Of a stretch of DNA of 64,000 nt, positions 1 through 11,800 are shown piece by piece (position 1 is the stretch's first letter; each line of letters opens with the position of its first letter). Source of the DNA: Protonemura montana (taxonomy: Eukaryota > Arthropoda > Insecta > Plecoptera > Nemouridae). The notes beneath the pieces are model-generated. The model ran no database searches. It saw only the letters and a program-made list of their open reading frames with translations, and was not told where the DNA came from. A program made the position numbers and the translations under genes. The DNA is taken from assembly GCA_947568835.1 (NCBI GenBank), contig OX387606.1, positions 24,541,111 to 24,605,110 of the forward strand, given 5' to 3'.

Positions 1-223
1 CTGGCAGGTTGGCTGGTTGGCTGGCTGGCTGGCTGGCTGGCTGGTTGGCTGGTTGGTTGGCTGGCTAGCTGGCTGGCTGGCTGGCTGGCTGGCTAGCTGG
101 CTGGCTGGCTGGCTGGCTAGCTGGCTGGCTGGTTGGCTGGCTCGCTGGTTGGCTAGCTGGCTGGCTGGCTGGGTGGCTGGTTGGTTGGCTAATTGGTTGG
201 TTGGCTGGCTGGCTCAGTGGCTA

Positions 224-301
<78 letters not shown>

Positions 302-329
302 TGGTTGGCTGGTTGGCTGGCTCGCTGGT

Positions 330-376
<47 letters not shown>

Positions 377-419
377 TTGGTTGGCTAATTGGTTGGTTGG
401 CTGGCTGGCTCACTGGCTA

Positions 420-478
<59 letters not shown>
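1..478. repeat. CTGG/GGCT tetranucleotide array
   Basis: Nearly uninterrupted tandem (TGGC)n with scattered variants (gttg, gcta, ctcg). It runs off the left edge, so its full length is unknown. Long open frames through it encode only WLAG-type repeats and carry no sign of being genes. Confidence 0.95.
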
Positions 479-3400
479 AATTATATGCTTCGGCTTTTTA
501 ATTTAATTGATAGCCTTCTAATAATGTGACTTGTTGATTCCCACGGGTCTCCGATTGGTCTGTTTTGATGTGCGTGAACACGGACACGCACCTACGCATC
601 ATACAAAGCTGCCGCGCTTTAAACCGGCGTCGTCTGCCTCGTCCCTTTGGAAAGATGTCACCCTCTTTTACAACGCCGTCGTCTTTCAACTTTCTGAGCG
701 ACGCTGACAGCCGAGACGCCGATAAATCTCAATTACTTTCGAGTCATATTCGCCGGCAACGATCCACGTGGCGGCGCGACATCGTTCGGCAATTTTAAGG
801 GCGTTTTAATCTACATTCCCCTGAGGGCTAAGAATGAACACAAAAATATCCAGTTTTTTTTACTTAAATCTGAAAGTTAACAACATTTCCAGAACAGGAA
901 TTCTCCAAAAATAATTCTAAGAAAAATTGCAGCGAGATAAACGCAGTTTTTAAAAGTGAAACAAAGTTTCGGATTTCGGTCCTTTTTTAGAAGTTATGAC
1001 AAAAGATAGGAAAGCCTTCCTATCTTCCTATCAACAACTTCCACTAGGTTGGAAGTCATTCCGAGTCGAGGCCTCCTGGAATTATTTACCACAGCCCTAT
1101 GCATTGTTTTCATTTGCAGAAACCGCTCAAAACACGGCCTATAGGATCGAGATTGAAAGTATACTAATATCACTTAGAATGTGGAATGCTATGACCGATT
1201 TGTGGTCCAACCTAACCTAACCTGGTGACAGTGTATTATGTCAATTAATTTGAATTTGTTTTGATCCTATACATAAACCAATAACTGCTCGTAACTCGGG
1301 TCAAGTCTAAAAATCTCTGCCTGCTCTAAATGTAGGTAATGTGACTGTGGGTAATAAAGAAATAAAATCGACCATCTGACTGGTTTTTCTAACAACCTTG
1401 GCGAACTTTGATCGCCTCTGTGCGGTACATTTTTCATCCCCCGACATTCAATCAACATCGAGGCAAATCCATGCAACGAGACCAATCGATTGGCTATATT
1501 AAAAAATATCGAAAGTCCAAAAAACAACACATTTTACTCTTGGTCGGCGATAAAATCTTTGGGTAGCTCATCAGTCTAGTTCGACTCAAGCTAGGGTTGA
1601 CACACATGAAAGTAAAACAATCCGCAACCTCTGCATTTATGTTACACTAGCAGACAGAGAGGCAAATAGTCAACTAAGAGAGACTTTAGAATCTGGGTAC
1701 AACACCAATAAAACAATTTCACAATTAGTACAACCAATGCCAGTTGCCAGTAGCCCTTAACTTTAACCCCTTTATAGAACTTCTGCATTCCGTTCGAAGC
1801 GACTTCAAAAACTACATCAACTTCTTCCACATCTTGATGAGTTATCTATTTTTTAAAAACCTTGCCTATCCCTAGATTTCCCACGAATGTGGACCCACAA
1901 AACCACATGTTCTGAAGTTAAAACGGCTTCGCTTCGGGTTGAAAAGTAAGCGGACACCCTTAGCTTTGCCCCCTAACTTATGTCCTCATTTGTTACGAAT
2001 GACAGGTCAGCGCCGAGACTCGTATGACCTCTGCGACCAGAGAATGCGCTGCCTCTAAAAGTTTCAAACATCTGTCACTCAAAATACAGTTGCCATCAAA
2101 TGTGCTTGATTGGACATTTTAACATTTTAAAATATTTACTGAAAATAGCTTTCTGGACGCTAGGGTTTACTGCTTAGAGGAAAAACTGTAATTATGATTT
2201 CTGTTTATATATACCATTTGCCACATAATTGAATCCGATTCGAATGAAGTCGAGAAAGTGCTCTTAGGTCATAAACGGAACATAAACAGCTCGAAATAAA
2301 GCTACCGCGGTCTTAGACGGTGGCTGCAGGGAGAGATTGAAAAACGGTTTGCGTCCACGAACTCAATCTTAGGGCAACACGCATTCTAATTCTTTCTTGT
2401 CTTTGTGTTGTTGTGGGAAAGGAAGCCAGAGACTCGAGAGCAGGCACCACTAAAGCATCGTGTATATACACGTATTATGTTTGCAAAACGCAGTCTACCA
2501 TGAACTAGCCAGGGGTATCCACGTCGCCGCATCCTTGCCGACTTTGTACACTCTTTTTGGTCAAGAGACTTCTGTTGTGACTAGAGGTTGTATCAAAAAG
2601 CGACGAAGACGCTCGCCCAACCGTGAATTGCCTACGTTTAGATGGAAGACAAGTGGCGGGCATCGAACACACAGCCTAGGAGAATATCGCGACTCAGCAA
2701 AATACTGCGGGTTTCATAAATATTTTCCACTTGCGCTGTTGGCATGCACATTTCCTCGTTCTTATCTCGCAGTACGCTTGGAGACAATGCCGCGGTCTAT
2801 TGTACTCTGTTTATCGCCAGGTGCACCAACATTACCGCTCATTACTCGAGATCGCATTACCGTTGTGCAATCGAGAAACAATAAAAATTCACAATAAACT
2901 GATTTCTGATCACAATTTCCCATGTGTTATTTCAAGGCTATTTTCTATAGCTTTTCGCAACAGGTTGACAGTATCACAACGCCAACTTGTCGCTAGCTAT
3001 AGATTGACTCACAATAATATGTGAGTGCGTTTTTTTTAACAGGTGTCTGAATTACCTCTCTCTTCGATCACGCCGAGGGTCGCCGTGAGTTGCAGTAGCC
3101 AGATCCAGACTGCGACCATCCAGTACGCCATCGCGCTCAACTGCAAGACCAACTTCTTCTTCGCCGCGAATTCCTCTCGCAAGAATCACAAACAAACGTG
3201 ATGGAACCTCGCCATAACCTCACTCTTTACACACGCACACACACGCACGCACGCACACGCAGCTAAAACTGGAGTATAATTTACAGCGTGACAGTTCACT
3301 TATTAACCGTTAATCGCTAATCACAAAACACAATTGACACTGGAGATCACACGATGAAAACAACAGACGAAAGATTTAAAAAAATAAACACAAACAGAGT

Positions 3401-3727
3401 TTATCGGTGGTTTCACTGGGGTCGTGAACTGGCATGCGACTTCTGTCAGTAAACGCGATTTGAAAGTAATGAATCCGGTTGCCGTTCCGAGCGAAATGTC
3501 ATAACCACCTGTCGCGCTCCGGACAAGATGCGACGTGCTTTCGTCGGCACTAACAAAACAGCAATGACAGCCGAGTGGCCGGTGCTCGAGATCCTCGTGG
3601 GTCTCGGGTTTCTTCGGGTCTGCTCGGGTCTGCTCTCGGGCCAGCTCGGCTTCGTGCTGGCTACGCGAGATGGCGCTGATAGGAACGGTAGAATTGCTGG
3701 AACGTTTGAATTGATTTGAATAGTGAG
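479..3727. other. Intergenic, no recognised gene
   Basis: No recognisable coding exon or mobile element was found. There is a short CA/CG-rich microsatellite near 3228-3262 and two adjacent TTAGG-like pentamers (complement strand) near 1208-1222. The 145-codon open stretch at 2460-2897 has no recognisable domain and no convincing coding pattern. Confidence 0.5.
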
Positions 3728-4583
3728 TTTTAACGACGCACTGTTTTGACAACGGGCCCCGCTGAACTGGTCTGATGGCGTCGGTGAATGAGTGGGTTAT
3801 TATGAGGTTTTTAACGAATCTAACCTAGCCAAGATGGTAGGAGATAAAACCAGTGCCGGACGTAGCTGGTAGCCTACTCCTGTCGAAGACCAAGGGGACC
3901 ACCGGCTTAACGTCCCTTCCGAAGGACGGTATAACGCGAACAGCAGGATTCCTCCACAAATCCATGCTGTCGAGAGGTTGATAAGCAAGACGAGTGAAGC
4001 TGGTATACAACCAACCCCTCTCCCAAACATAACGAGGTTTGATGGTCATCCATCCAATACCTGACCCAGCACAGTGTTGCGTAACTTGCATCCCTCCAAC
4101 CTCTCTCCCAAACAAAACTGGTCATGTGTATGATGGTCATCCATCCAATATCTGACCCAGCGCAGTGTTGCTTAACTTGCATCCCTCCAACCTCTCTCCC
4201 GAACAGAACTGGTCATGTGTATGATGGTCATTCATCCAATACATGGCTCAGCGCAGTGTTGCTTAACTTCGGTGATCTAACGAGAACCGGTGTTACCGAC
4301 ATGCCAAACCATTCGGTGGACACCCAACCAATACGGTGATCCAGCGCAGTGTTGCTTAACTTCGGTGATCTCACGAGGACCGGTATTTCCAACACGCCAA
4401 ACCGTTCGGTGGTCACCCATCCAATACCTGCCACAGCGCAGTGTTGCTTAACTTCGGTGATCTCACGATGACCGGTGTTGCCAACACGCCAAACCATTCG
4501 GTGGTCACCCATTCAATATCTGACTCAGCGCAGTGTTGCTTAACTTCGGTGATCTCACGCGGACCGGTGTTTCTAACACTGCA
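3728..4583 (-). mobile_element. SINE-A copy 1 (5S rRNA-derived), multi-head
   Basis: A minus-strand copy: the 3' tail (complement of GTCGTTAAA) lies at 3728 and the 5S-like head ends near 4583. The body contains the complement of GGGACGTTAAGCCGGTGGTC. On the head side it carries about six 5S-like cassettes of two types. The outer ones (4250-4580) retain the 5S 5' half (complement of CACCGGTTCTCGTTAGATCA). The inner ones (about 4040-4250) carry the CATGACCAGTTCTGTTCGG linker instead. Spacing between cassettes is 91-93 bp. Confidence 0.8.
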
Positions 4584-4716
4584 AGTTGTTATGGATGTTA
4601 CTTCTACGTCCCTATAGCTAGGTACCACATTTCAGTTCTTGTCAATCTAAAATGTTGCCGATCAAATTGTCTTCCTTGGGACTGATTGGTCCACGCCTGA
4701 ACGCAGCTATGACTTC

Positions 4717-4810
4717 ATTGCCATGCATTGCCATGCATTGTCATGGATTGCCATGCCTTGCCATGAATTGCCATGCCATGCCATGTCTTGCCTTGCCTTG
4801 CCATGCATTA
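4717..4810. repeat. CATGCC/CATTGC minisatellite, left part
   Basis: Degenerate 5-11 bp repeats of gccatgcattgccatgcc type. The array is interrupted at 4811 by a SINE-A copy and resumes at 5448, so it is one array split by an insertion. Confidence 0.85.
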
Positions 4811-5447
4811 ACCGAACGGTTTGGCGTGTTGGAAACACCGGTTCTCGTTAGATCACCGAAGTTAAGCAACACTGCGCTGAGTCAGGTATTGGATGGGTGA
4901 CCATCATACACATGACCAGTTCTGTTCGGGAGAGAGGTTGGAGGGATGAAAGTTAAGCAACACTGCGCTGGGTCAGGTATTGAATGGGTGACCATTATAC
5001 ACATGACCAGTTCTGTTCGGGAGAGAGGTTGGAGGGATGAAAGTTAAGCAACACTGCGCTGGGTCAGGTATTGAATGGGTGACCATCATACACATGACCA
5101 GTTCTGTTCGGGAGAGAGGTTGGAGGGATCAAAGTTAGTACAGCAACTTCATTCGCCTTGCTTATCAACCTCTCGACAGCATGGATTCGTGGAGGAATCC
5201 TGTTGTTCGCGTTGTACCGTCCTTCGGAAGGGACGTGAAGCCGGTGGTCCCCTTGGTGCTTTTCGACAGGAGTAGGCTACGTGCCGGCACCGGGTTTCCC
5301 CTTCTCCCTTCTAGGCTAGGTTAGGTTCATCATCATCCTCATCATCATCCACTCATTTACCGACGCCATTAGACCAGTGCCGCAGGGCCAGATGTCAAAA
5401 CAGTGCGTCGTTAAACAACACAAATAAAATAATAAATAAATAATAAC
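4811..5447 (+). mobile_element. SINE-A copy 2, full length
   Basis: Head ACCGAACGGTTTGGCGTG then a 5S-like segment: CACCGGTTCTCGTTAGATCA, box-A-like AAGTTAAGCAACACTGCGC, box-C-like GGATGGGTGACC. The cassette recurs at 4861, 4952 and 5043, exactly 91 bp apart. The body has CTTCGGAAGGGACG and the tail CGTTAAACAACACAAATAAA followed by an A/T-rich run. It lies inside the CATGCC array. Confidence 0.85.
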
Positions 5448-5541
5448 GCCATGCCTTGCCTTGCCATGCCATGCCATGCCATGCATTGCCATGCCTTGCC
5501 ATGCCATGCCATGCCATGCGTTGCCATGCCTTGCCATGCTC
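5448..5541. repeat. CATGCC minisatellite, right part
   Basis: Continuation of the array at 4717-4810 with the same ccatgccttgccatgc repeat type and the same orientation. Confidence 0.85.
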
Positions 5542-6700
5542 ATGCCAAGATTGACAGCGTTTTATTTCTAACAAGCAGGTAATTGCTGGTGTTTTGCATT
5601 CTTTTGTCATGAGGTGATTGTGTAAGAAACGACCTAGAACCTTTAATATGACCGATAAAGCTAGGTTAGCTCGTGTTGGTAGTCAATTCAATTCAATTCA
5701 TTTGATCAAAACTATGTACATAATGGCATATGGCAAGTAAATTTCTAAAATATATGTTCTATGTTATGTACATAACATTTTTTAGCTAAAAAATGTAAAA
5801 ACTCTTTGACTGAGTAAAATGCATTTTAACAGAAAAGGTTTAACATTGGTTTTAATTGGTTTTTAAACAAAAGTCAGCTTACTTAGGGTACTATAATAAG
5901 AATAGGCTGGAGAGATTATCTGTGATCTATAGAGAAATACAGTTTGAAGCAAATATAGGTTCAGTGTTCCCAACCGTAGAACCTTGGAGTCGCTATCTTG
6001 GCAATGTCGGTAATACTTTGAGTCGTTACACCCCGTATTATTTGATTAGTTCGTTCAGATATTATCGTAATCTGGAATCGATGTACGAGCGCAAATAAAT
6101 GGGAGAGAGAATCTGAAAAGATTCCATCAGCAACTTTTAGGATCCAATAAATGTTCCCCGTTGAATTTATGGGCCGCAAAATCAGGGAGCTTTATGCAAG
6201 TTTTGACTGCTATGTAGGTATATAGTTCTTCCTGATTCGGGAAATTCACCCCACGGCCATGATGCCAGGAAAAGTCACCTGCTCATTAATTTTTCCAACT
6301 GCTCTTTCAGTAAGAAAACTCCATTATTTACTCTGATTCAAAATTCGTACCACTAACCCTAAAAAAAATAATAAAAAATAAATAAAAAACCGTATTTCGC
6401 TGATGTCTGAAGATGATTCCACACCCTTTTATTTTACCCTTGAACTTGGGGACAAGATTTTCAGCGTCATCTTAAAATTCTTGAAATTAAAACGAAAGTT
6501 TCGTTATCAAAATTACCCATAAAAGTGATTTACTCAGACAAATACCAAGATTGATTCATAATCATAATACATTAGAAATCAGTTGGACCTTTTAGAGACG
6601 TAGATTTCACTAGAAATCAATTTTTATTTCAGGGTCGCCTCCTATGGTCCACGCAAGATAGGTCCAATGCAAACGAGATAACATTAATGATAAGGTACGG
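5542..6700. other. Intergenic, upstream of lectin gene
   Basis: AT-rich sequence with a short ATTCA run near 5689-5701. No exon, element or array was recognised. Confidence 0.5.
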
Positions 6701-6708
6701 TATATAAA
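6701..6708 (+). promoter_or_regulatory. TATA box of lectin gene
   Basis: TATATAAA lies 35 bp upstream of an initiator-like CCACTCT (around 6735-6741). A short non-coding first exon then ends at a strong donor (6760|GTAAGT). This spacing suits a TATA-driven promoter with a start near 6737, which is an inference. Confidence 0.65.
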
Positions 6709-6870
6709 GGCTCAGGTAGCCACCCATGAAAAAGCCACTCTCCGTGAAATCCCTGCAAGCGTAAGTAAAACACTTTGTAACATTACCTTGCACTTTTCAA
6801 CACAACTGTAAAGCAAGTGCAATAATTGTTTTGTAACTTTTGCGCTGCAGATTTCCTCGAAGACGCAACA

Positions 6871-7037
6871 ATGGGCAAGACGATTTACATCAAGAACATC
6901 GACTCGGGGCTGGTTATGACCATCAAGGACAAGAAAGAGGATGCGGGTGGCGAGATTGTCATGGACTTCTACCACGCGCACGAGAGCCAACTTTGGAAGC
7001 TCAAAGATGGCATGATCTACAGCAAGCTCAACAAAAA
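6871..7037 (+). CDS. Lectin coding exon 1
   Basis: Follows acceptor CTGCAG (6845-6850), which leaves 20 bp of 5' UTR. Donor is GTAAGT at 7038. The exon ends two bases into a codon and encodes the first trefoil lobe with QLW. Confidence 0.85.
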
Positions 7038-7666
7038 GTAAGTCTTTTATGTCACCTAAATGTTTTGCCCAACTGTCCGAGTAGTTCTTGCAATCAAATT
7101 CAGTACAAAGACTCTATCAAATTTGTATACCGCTGAATATATTTGCAGATACAATGTAAGCAAGTTGAGATTTCTTTTAATCTGATCACTAACCTAAAAA
7201 AAATCACACGGAATTTAGTACATTTGCGGCTATTTCTTCTAAATGTTGCACGACTTGCTCTCTCTGAAAATATTATTCATAGCATTCACACATTTTTGTT
7301 GAACTACGTGTAAATATAAGTGAAATGTAGCGCATTTTTTCCCGCTTTTCCCCCTGTTTCAAATACAGGGCACGAGATTGATACAAATTCCATCCTTGAT
7401 GACAGTCACAACTTTGCCAATTCTCAACCAACCTCTCTCTGACCAGCTTGGTGTTGGACATCGACGTAAAGAACCAGAAGATCATCACGTGGACATCGCA
7501 TGGCAAAAGCAATCAGAAGTGGACACACGGCCCAGACATGACCATCACCAGCGAAACTGGGGTCGTGATGGACGTCTGCAAAGGCTCGAAGGAGCCCGGC
7601 GCACCGCTAATCCCCTACCAGAAGAGCGGTGCCTCCAACCAGACATTCGAGTTCGTGGAGAAGTGA
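6871..7666 (+). CDS. Ricin-type beta-trefoil lectin, single domain
   Basis: Coding exons 6871-7037 and 7447-7666 (TGA) join in phase (AA|C = Asn) to give about 128 aa. A 5' UTR exon ending at 6760 precedes it (acceptor CTGCAG at 6850). The protein is about one beta-trefoil long and has three QxW-type motifs, one per trefoil lobe: SQLWKL, NQKW and the degenerate NQTF. Each is preceded by a conserved-looking strand such as LVLDIDVKNQK or VVMDVCKG. There is no signal peptide or membrane segment, so a cytosolic or non-classically secreted carbohydrate-binding protein is likely. The QxW motif defines the R-type lectin/beta-trefoil superfamily; ligand specificity cannot be read from sequence. No toxin catalytic chain is attached. 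The ATG at 6871 is chosen because it opens the conserved MGKTIYIKN strand. Confidence 0.85.
7447..7666 (+). CDS. Lectin coding exon 2
   Basis: Acceptor CTGACCAG at 7439-7446. It restores the frame (LNKN-LVLDIDV) and encodes the second and third lobes (QKW, QTF), ending TGA at 7664-7666. Confidence 0.85.
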
Positions 7667-7752
7667 GCGGAAACTTTACCAGCGAGACCTCAGCCCCACC
7701 CACTCAATCCATTCTGTCAAAACTGTCTTTTCGTAAAAATATGTCTCCGATT

Positions 7753-7758
7753 AATAAA
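7753..7758 (+). terminator. Poly(A) signal of lectin gene
   Basis: AATAAA 87 bp after the lectin stop codon, in AT-rich sequence. It is the only canonical signal close downstream. Confidence 0.7.
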
Positions 7759-7773
7759 TTGATATACGTTTAA

Positions 7774-8711
7774 GTAAAGTGTAATGATTTTCTGACTTTG
7801 ACCTTAAAGCAAAAACTCTTATTGCGTAATAAAAAATTGTAAATATTTTGTAATCGCACAGTAATTCTATTTAAAGACATATAAGCAACGATTACGGATA
7901 AGAACTTTCCAATAGTAGTTACGCAAGCTCGATTACAAGAATTGATATCACGGTATCGGTTGGTACATGCGGAATCTGCAGATAACTTTACCTGTGTTGC
8001 GTAACCGACTGATAAATATTGTTGCTGTAATAATAGATCATCCCCAAATCAATAACCACTTTTATCAGCCAACAGATAAGAGAACAATCTTGCATTATCT
8101 CTAATCAAGTGGTTTATTTTAGGACGCTGCATAGGATTTCAAAACGGATCATTGAGGCAACGTTTGGTTTTCCTTTGTTGGGAGACTTTTAGTTTACAGA
8201 ATACAATAAAACAGGTTACAAATCAACGTAACGTTACAAAGTCAATAATCGTACAATTTTTCTAATTACAAGTTACACATGATTACAACTATTTATTACG
8301 GTGACATAGAACGAAAATAGCACAACTCACTTTCACATCAGAAGTTCAGTTCGTTATTAAAATAAATTTATATCGTCAATTATCATATTGTATCGTCGCC
8401 AATCAAAATACCTGCGTAAATACAATGTCCAACATTGGGAAACAAGCACGCTGTAGGATTTACGCCATGTCTTCACTTGGATTCAAATTATCGGTGTGGT
8501 TCCCACTGAATTTTTAGGGGCTAGGAGTGGATAAGACAGGCAAAACGGGTGAGAGGGAGAGTGCTTGATATACAAGTGTCACACCGATCCGTTAAAAGCA
8601 CCGAGAAGCATTTGATTATGTATCGTGGTTTGTGAGTGAGCATTCGTTTCTACACGCAGCACTGCAGACCCCCTAACGACTTAACGTCTACTGCTTAATA
8701 AGGCTTTGGAT
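7774..8711. other. 3' flank between lectin and NDRG genes
   Basis: Contains the presumed 3' UTR of the minus-strand NDRG gene. Several TTTATT hexamers (AATAAA on the minus strand), for example near 8113 and 8291, could be its poly(A) signals, and I cannot choose between them. No other feature was recognised. Confidence 0.4.
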
Positions 8712-8884
8712 TTAGCAAACCACGGCTTCGGAAATTGGGTTCTCGATGATATTAATGGCCGCCGTGTTGTTAGACCAGTTGTTGTTGGTGACGCAAGCCG
8801 TCTGGTTCAGTTTGTTTATGTTGTCTAAATTATCCAGTGAAGTGTTGCGATAGTTGGACATTTTATCTTCAGTCAAAGGTGCAA
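8712..8884 (-). CDS. NDRG last coding exon
   Basis: Acceptor TTCTATTCCAG. The first two bases complete an Ile codon (GEGY-I). It encodes a divergent, Asn-rich 56-residue tail ending SEAVVC and TAA at 8714-8712. The tail has no recognised motif. Confidence 0.8.
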
Positions 8885-11800
8885 CTGGAATAGAAATACG
8901 AGGCAAGGTTAATGACAGAAGGTGTCAGAAAGGAAAACGTATTTCATGGTTGTCAGCAAATCTCTTCAATTCAAAAGTTAGCTTTGAAATTCTATTAAAA
9001 AACACCTGACAACATTGACTATCTTGTGGCTCTGAAAATATATGATTATCTTGCATTATGCTAATGCCACTAATGAATTTGAATGTACATTTTCTAATCG
9101 CTATTCTGCTAGAAGTAACACAGAGCAAAACAGTCAACACATCTAACAATAAAATAGACGACACATTGAAATGATTGTCAATAATGAGACGGTACTTAAT
9201 GACTGTGGAATGAAACATCAGAGACTTCCTAGCGAACAAGCACAACATGAAATCTAAAGCAAAAGCACGGGAAGTTGATAAAAACGAACACAGAACCGAA
9301 ATTAAATCAAGTGTGCCAACAGTCAGGAAAAATTAAGCGAGTAATAAATCAAAATTCAATTTGCAAGTGCAACACTTGAAGGTAGAAAGAAGGTACGGCA
9401 AAAGAAAGCAAAATACACTTACGTGCCAAGTTTTTTGTGCATGGGGCGGATGTTCCGGGATTTTGGCGACACCTAACATGGCTCTGACTTTTCTAACTAG
9501 ATTTACCTTCTATCGACGGCGCTGCTGAGATTTTCCGGGTTAGTTTCACAGCTTTAAAAGAGCAAAACAAAGGTGTGCATAAACTAACTAGGTCGGCTAT
9601 GGCAGCAAACAGAAACATAGGATTGCACTGCCTAATGCCTAACAATTCACAAGCAACGTGTTTTTGTTTTTGATACAAATGAAAAGTGATAAAAAAGTGG
9701 AGTTTTTTGTGGGTGACGGCACTCTCTGGTCTTGGATAAAGGTGAAACTTCTTTGAGTTTAGGGGAAACATCAAGTGTATCATCGTCGAGTGTAGGTTAT
9801 AGGTAGAGAAACAACGTCAATGTTACAGTCTCTGCGTGAAAGATGGCCGCCAAATGACTACCTTACCGACAAAAATGCAGAGTACCAGAACATCACGTTA
9901 AGTGGAGCCACTGTCGTATGAAATTTAATTTCGATATTTCTCGTAGGTTAACTCGCTTTTGAGACTTTTCATGCTCAAAAGATCTCCATCAATGTTTACC
10001 TCAACGATTGATATACACGTAACGATATTAAAAAACGAGTAACCTACGATAAATATCGAAATTAAATTTCATACGACAGTGGCTCCACTTAACATGATGT
10101 TCCGGTACTCTGCATTTTTGTTGGTAAGGTAGTCATTTGGCGGCCATCTTTCACGCAGAGACTGTCACATTGGCGTTGTTTCTCTGCCTAGAACCTACAC
10201 TCAAGTGTATCATTGCCAGACTATGATTTCAGATTGGAGCATTTTGGAGAATATAAATAATAAGTGTGTGTATCTATTGGATCTATTTGGACGCTACTGC
10301 ATTATTGCTTAGTGGTTTGGTGATTGAGATGATTCACAACAAAGGCGTACGGGGTTGCAATACATACCGATGCAATCTCCACGTGAGTGTCATTGAAAAC
10401 AAAAATACCGAACATTTGCCAATTGCTCAATCATCGTTTCGTCATATCACGAAAAATATCATTAAGATTTAAGATAATAGCAACGTTAAAAGATATTATA
10501 TAGTAACATATACCAGTGCTAAATTATTACTGTCTAATTGAGGAGTTACCAATTTAAAATCTACGTAGAATTCACAATGTCCTACCCCAACGCAATAAAG
10601 TACATTTTAACGAGTTACTTCTAAATTTTCATACACTCTACTAAACAGAGAAAAAATTTCATTGTGAAACATTTTTCGAATCATTGAGCTCCACTAAAAT
10701 ATTGAACCTTTCAAAGTGCTATCTTCTTAAAATATCTCGACATTACTATAACCGTTTAGTCCACAATTTCCCACCAACTGTTAACAGGTGCAGTTTCCAT
10801 AACAATGAAGCGGGTACCATCCCTTATCTTGTCTAGAATATGTCACATAACTCTGAGGCAGTTTCAGATGGCTATATAGCTAGTGGTGTTGGGTTTCGAC
10901 TGCATTGTGAGCAATAGTTTTGTTAAAACTGTGCAGCAAAACAACTGAAAGCTGTCAGTCAGGTGTAAGCTAGTGTCAGCTGGTGTCAGTCACTGGCGCC
11001 ATCTACGAGCCAGCCGTCAACCAAACGTGAGAAGCTTGCTTGAATTAAAATGATCAGGCTGCAGTGTGCCATTCGCTTTTTACAAATCATCGCAAATGAT
11101 TCTCTAAAACGTATGTATTTACACACATAGAAGAAGCTGAAATAATAATCAGCGCTCCAGCTTTGTAACAAAAAGAAAATCTTTATAATAATTTATATTA
11201 AAGCTTAATTTTATCAAATGAAAATATAGTCTTTGATGCAAATGAGCAGTTTTCTTGAATGTGATGATTGACAAAATGATTATATTATAATGGATTAGAT
11301 GGCAGATCCACTGCCGTCGTTGTTTTTACGATATCGTTATTCGGGTTTTGGTCGAAAACGTTGCGACATCTACTTACTGTAGCCTTCGCCTTGCAGGAAG
11401 AGTCTGAACGCTTCGCTCACTTTGCCAGGCTGTTCTTCGAGGACCATTCCGCAATCTTGGATCTGTGGGACCGCAATAAAGAGTCAAACTAAAAGACATT
11501 TCACAAGCGAGGCAGCTTTTCTCAAACTGAAAAACCATTTCATCTCGGTAACTTTTGATAGCACGTGATTTTCCTTTATAAAAGCAACGCTTTTGAGTGC
11601 AAATTATCTGTAAACAAAATATCTTCTTCAAATAAAAATTATGCTTCTGACAGATTTCTCTAATTGTGACTTAATATAAAAAACCGTGCCAAACCATGGC
11701 TTGTGTTCTAGCACAAATGTGAGTAATAAATGCTACTACCGTCAGCAGCTTGCCTAGACTTAGAAAAGGTAATTTCATTGCAAATCCAGTGGTAACGGCG

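Noticed and set aside
17..420. Open frames of 75-123 codons encoding WLAG repeats
   Set aside because: They are translations of a tetranucleotide array open in several frames on both strands.
1208..1222. Telomeric TTAGG repeat
   Set aside because: Only two pentamers occur, and similar short runs appear inside SINE-A. This is insufficient for an interstitial telomere array.
2460..2897. 145-codon open frame as a gene
   Set aside because: No recognisable domain, no splice partners and overlapping open frames of similar length. The evidence is too weak to call.
4811..5135. 5S rRNA gene cluster
   Set aside because: Only the middle of 5S is present and diverged. It is linked to SINE body and tail with insertion-type flanks.
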